Source: an uncultured Myxococcales bacterium (GTDB taxonomy: Bacteria > Myxococcota_A > Bradymonadia > Bradymonadales > Bradymonadaceae). From it: DNA of 15,429 nucleotides. The stretch is from positions 1-15,429 of the forward strand of contig CAJXPN010000013.1 of NCBI GenBank assembly GCA_913058025.1. Direction: 5' to 3'. The notes under the pieces were generated by a model. It was given only the letters and a program-made list of their open reading frames with translations, was not told the origin of the DNA and searched no databases. Each line of letters starts with the position of its first letter. Position 1 is the first letter of the stretch. Both the position numbers and the translations under genes were made by a program. Positions 13,042 through 15,429 of the stretch are shown piece after piece.

Positions 13042-15429
13042 ATGGCACAAGAACAACCTAAACGCTCGCTCGACGACGCCCCCCACGAGATCGCGCGCGC
13101 CACCGCGTCGATGCTCGACGCGCGCGCACGCGCAGGCGCCCTCACGCTCGACCCGGACACCCCCGGCGCCCTCGTCTGCTCCTCCATCACGCGCGCCACC
13201 GACTCCTGGCTCTCCACGCTCTGGCGCGCCGCCGCGCCGGACCTCGTCCCACGGTCGTCCATCTGGGCGCTGGGCGGCTACGGCCGCCAGGAGCTCTCCT
13301 TCTTCAGCGACCTCGACCTCCTCATCCTCTTCGACGACGACCTCGCCTCCTCACCCCACGCTCACTCCCAGGTCGAACGCTTCATGCGTTGGGTCCGCCT
13401 CACGCGCCTCGAACTCCGGCACGCCGTACGCACACCCGCTCAGATGGTCTCCGCCCTCTCCGAAGACCACCGCACGCCCATCTCCATGCTCGACGCGCGC
13501 CTCGTCTCTCGTGGCCAGGACGCCCACGCGCACGCACACCCGAGAGACCTCGCGCTCCCACACCTGCGCGCCCAGGACGAAGGCCGCGCGTTCTCCCAGC
13601 TCCTCCTCGACGGGATGCGCGCGCGGCACGAGCGCGCCGGCGCCACCGTCTACATGCTCGAGCCACAGCTCAAGACCGGCGTCGGCGGCCTGCGCGACCT
13701 GCACGCCCTCCGGTGGGCGTCGCTCGCGCGCTTCGGGCTCTCGCCCGAACGCCTCGAACGCGCACCCGCGTGGTCCCCTCACTCCACCCTCTCCTACACG
13801 CGCTCCCTCGACTGGCTCCTGCGCGCGCGCCACGCCCTCCACCACGCGCTCGGCCGCAAGCACGACCGCCTGCGCTTCCCGGAACAAGAACTCCTCGCGC
13901 ACCGCCTCACCGGCACGCCCGACACCCCCACCTCCGCCCGCGTCGAGTCCTTCATGCGCGAGCACTACCGCCAGGCGCGCGCGGCAGAACGTCTCGCGCG
14001 CCGCGCCCTCCTCGCCTGGCGGCAACCTGCCCTGCGCCCACGACCGACCCCCCTCGGCGCGCACCTCCACGAGCTAGACGGAACCCTCGGCGCCTCTACG
14101 GACGGCGGCTTCGTCCCCTCGCTCTCGAACACGCTCGACGCCATCACGCTCGCGCACCGGCTCGACCTCTCGCTCGACCCCGACCTCGAACACAGCCTCC
14201 ACGAGGCTCAGCCCCGCTGGCGCGACGACCTCTCAGTCGAGCCCGAACTCGCTGCGCGCGTCGGCGCCCTCCTCACAGACGTCCACGCACCGCCCGAGCG
14301 CTCGCACACCCTCCTCGAACTCGGCGTCCTCACCGCCGCCATCCCCGAGCTCTCTCCCCTCGTCTGCCACGTCCACCACGACACCTTCCACGTCTACACC
14401 ACCGACGAGCACTCCCTCAGGTGCCTCGAGCGCGGCCGCGCGCTCCTCTCCGCACGCCCCGACCCCGTCGGCGACCGCTGGCCCCCGCTGCGCGAGATGG
14501 CCTCTCGCGCCCCCCACGACCTCCTCCTGCTCGCCTGCCTCCTCCACGACGTCGGCAAGAACCGCGGCGGCGACCACTCACGCGTCGGCGCCGACCTCGT
14601 CCCCGACATCTCCCGGCGCCTCGGCCTCCCACCCGCCCTCTCCGACTCGCTCTCGTTCCTCGTCCTCGAGCACCTCTCGCTCTCGCTCGCGGCAAAGCGC
14701 CACGACATCACCTCTCAGGAGGTCCTCGACCCCCTCGCCGCGCGCATCGGCGACGTCGCGACCCTCGAAGCGCTCACGCTGCTGACCTTCTGCGACTCCT
14801 CCACCATCGCCCCCGAGGGCATCGGTGACTGGGACGCATCGCTCCTCCTCCAGCTCCACCACGCCCTGCGACGACGCCTCGAACAGGACGCCTCACACCA
14901 CGCCGCGCTCGCGCTCGCAGCGCGCTCTTCGGAGGCCTTCCACGCCCTCGAGCCCGCGCGCGCCGCGCGCACGCTCGCGCTCTTCGAGGACCTCGTACTC
15001 GACTCGAGCACCCCCATCCAGGAGCCCGGCACGCTCGCGCGCCAGTTCGACCTCTTCACGCGCTGGCTCGACACCAGGACCCCACAGACCCACGCCACCC
15101 CGCTCCCCGCGCGCGGGTACATCGAGGTCATCGTCTGCTCGCCCTCACACACACACACCCTCTCCTCACTCTCCGGCGCCTTCGGCGCACAAGGGCTCCA
15201 GATCCTCTCGGCGCGCATGTCCGTCGACCCACGACGCACCTTCCTCGGCGTCTTCCACCTCGCGCGCCAGACCGCGCACCACTTCGCGCGCGTCCCCTCA
15301 CACCAACGCACCGTCCCGGACCAGGCGAGCGCGCTCGCGATCGCGGCCGTCGCCCTCGCCGCGCTCGACGCCTCACCGCTCGAGATCGCCGAGCGCGTGG
15401 GCGCTCGCCTCGCCGAGCCACGCTCGCGG
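13042..15429 (+). CDS. glnD: PII uridylyltransferase/uridylyl-removing enzyme GlnD, 3' end beyond the window
   Basis: Bifunctional nitrogen sensor that uridylylates PII proteins when glutamine is low and removes UMP when it is high. 796 codons are open to the window edge. Domains in order: nucleotidyltransferase with GGYGRQELSFFSDLDLL (78-94; Asp90 and Asp92 bind metal), the linker signature KTGVGGLRDLH, and an HD hydrolase domain with DEHSL (His457), LLHDVGKNRGGDHS (His502-Asp503) and EHLSLSLAAKRHDI (His544). A first ACT domain follows (about 691-765). The second ACT domain should follow beyond the edge, since the family is normally about 850-950 residues. ATG 13042 is forced: an in-frame TGA lies at 13015 and no start codon lies between. 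The Shine-Dalgarno sequence is poor (GGCGAC only), suggesting low translation. Confidence 0.95.
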   Translation, partial: MAQEQPKRSLDDAPHEIARATASMLDARARAGALTLDPDTPGALVCSSITRATDSWLSTLWRAAAPDLVPRSSIWALGGYGRQELSFFSDLDLLILFDDDLASSPHAHSQVERFMRWVRLTRLELRHAVRTPAQMVSALSEDHRTPISMLDARLVSRGQDAHAHAHPRDLALPHLRAQDEGRAFSQLLLDGMRARHERAGATVYMLEPQLKTGVGGLRDLHALRWASLARFGLSPERLERAPAWSPHSTLSYTRSLDWLLRARHALHHALGRKHDRLRFPEQELLAHRLTGTPDTPTSARVESFMREHYRQARAAERLARRALLAWRQPALRPRPTPLGAHLHELDGTLGASTDGGFVPSLSNTLDAITLAHRLDLSLDPDLEHSLHEAQPRWRDDLSVEPELAARVGALLTDVHAPPERSHTLLELGVLTAAIPELSPLVCHVHHDTFHVYTTDEHSLRCLERGRALLSARPDPVGDRWPPLREMASRAPHDLLLLACLLHDVGKNRGGDHSRVGADLVPDISRRLGLPPALSDSLSFLVLEHLSLSLAAKRHDITSQEVLDPLAARIGDVATLEALTLLTFCDSSTIAPEGIGDWDASLLLQLHHALRRRLEQDASHHAALALAARSSEAFHALEPARAARTLALFEDLVLDSSTPIQEPGTLARQFDLFTRWLDTRTPQTHATPLPARGYIEVIVCSPSHTHTLSSLSGAFGAQGLQILSARMSVDPRRTFLGVFHLARQTAHHFARVPSHQRTVPDQASALAIAAVALAALDASPLEIAERVGARLAEPRSR

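Noticed and set aside
13389..14828. A 479-codon plus-strand open frame rich in Arg and Pro
   Set aside because: It is the shifted frame of glnD. Its composition is the typical R/P-rich shadow of GC-rich coding DNA, whereas the glnD frame carries all family motifs.

Overview
The window is a GC-rich bacterial chromosome fragment of ordinary housekeeping and accessory genes. It most resembles Myxococcota (former Deltaproteobacteria). This rests on remembered resemblance, not a search. The aspartate kinase looks myxobacterial. There is a protein-kinase-like protein ending in a PEGA domain, and a long acidic protein with repeated T-M-F-G-x-P motifs, and I associate both styles with that phylum. 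A bradymonad-like lineage is possible but unproven. The first 47 bases are not genomic: they read as the end of an Illumina/Nextera index-2 adapter, so the natural sequence starts at about base 48.

Layout. (1) 48-1763, minus strand: a PhoU-like DUF47 protein followed by a PiT phosphate permease that is cut by the contig edge. (2) 1839-4957, plus strand: a secreted gamma-glutamyltransferase, overlapping by 4 bases (ATGA) a membrane pseudokinase with a C-terminal PEGA domain. (3) 4958-5474: a 517-base non-coding stretch, AT-rich in its first 200 bases, with several inverted repeats, a good sigma70-like promoter and a very stable hairpin; it may hold a small RNA or a structured leader. (4) 5475-6107, plus strand: a Nudix-family protein. 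(5) 6121-12934, minus strand, transcribed from right to left: truD (tRNA pseudouridine synthase), a large acidic helical-repeat protein, the T-M-F-G-x-P repeat membrane protein, and lysC (aspartate kinase). Gaps are 62, 113 and 54 bases, and there is a clear internal promoter before the T-M-F-G-x-P gene. (6) 13042-15429, plus strand: glnD, the PII uridylyltransferase, divergent from truD and cut by the right edge.

Pathways touched are phosphate uptake, glutathione/gamma-glutamyl metabolism in the periplasm, aspartate-family amino acid synthesis, tRNA modification and nitrogen-status signalling. Gene order does not point to one dedicated pathway. The less explained parts are the pseudokinase-PEGA protein coupled to ggt, the non-coding stretch at 4958-5474, and the two acidic repeat proteins between truD and lysC. 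Several starts are non-ATG (GTG for pit, the Nudix gene and lysC; TTG for the T-M-F-G-x-P gene), each supported by a strong Shine-Dalgarno sequence. No tRNA, rRNA, CRISPR array, insertion sequence or phage gene was seen.
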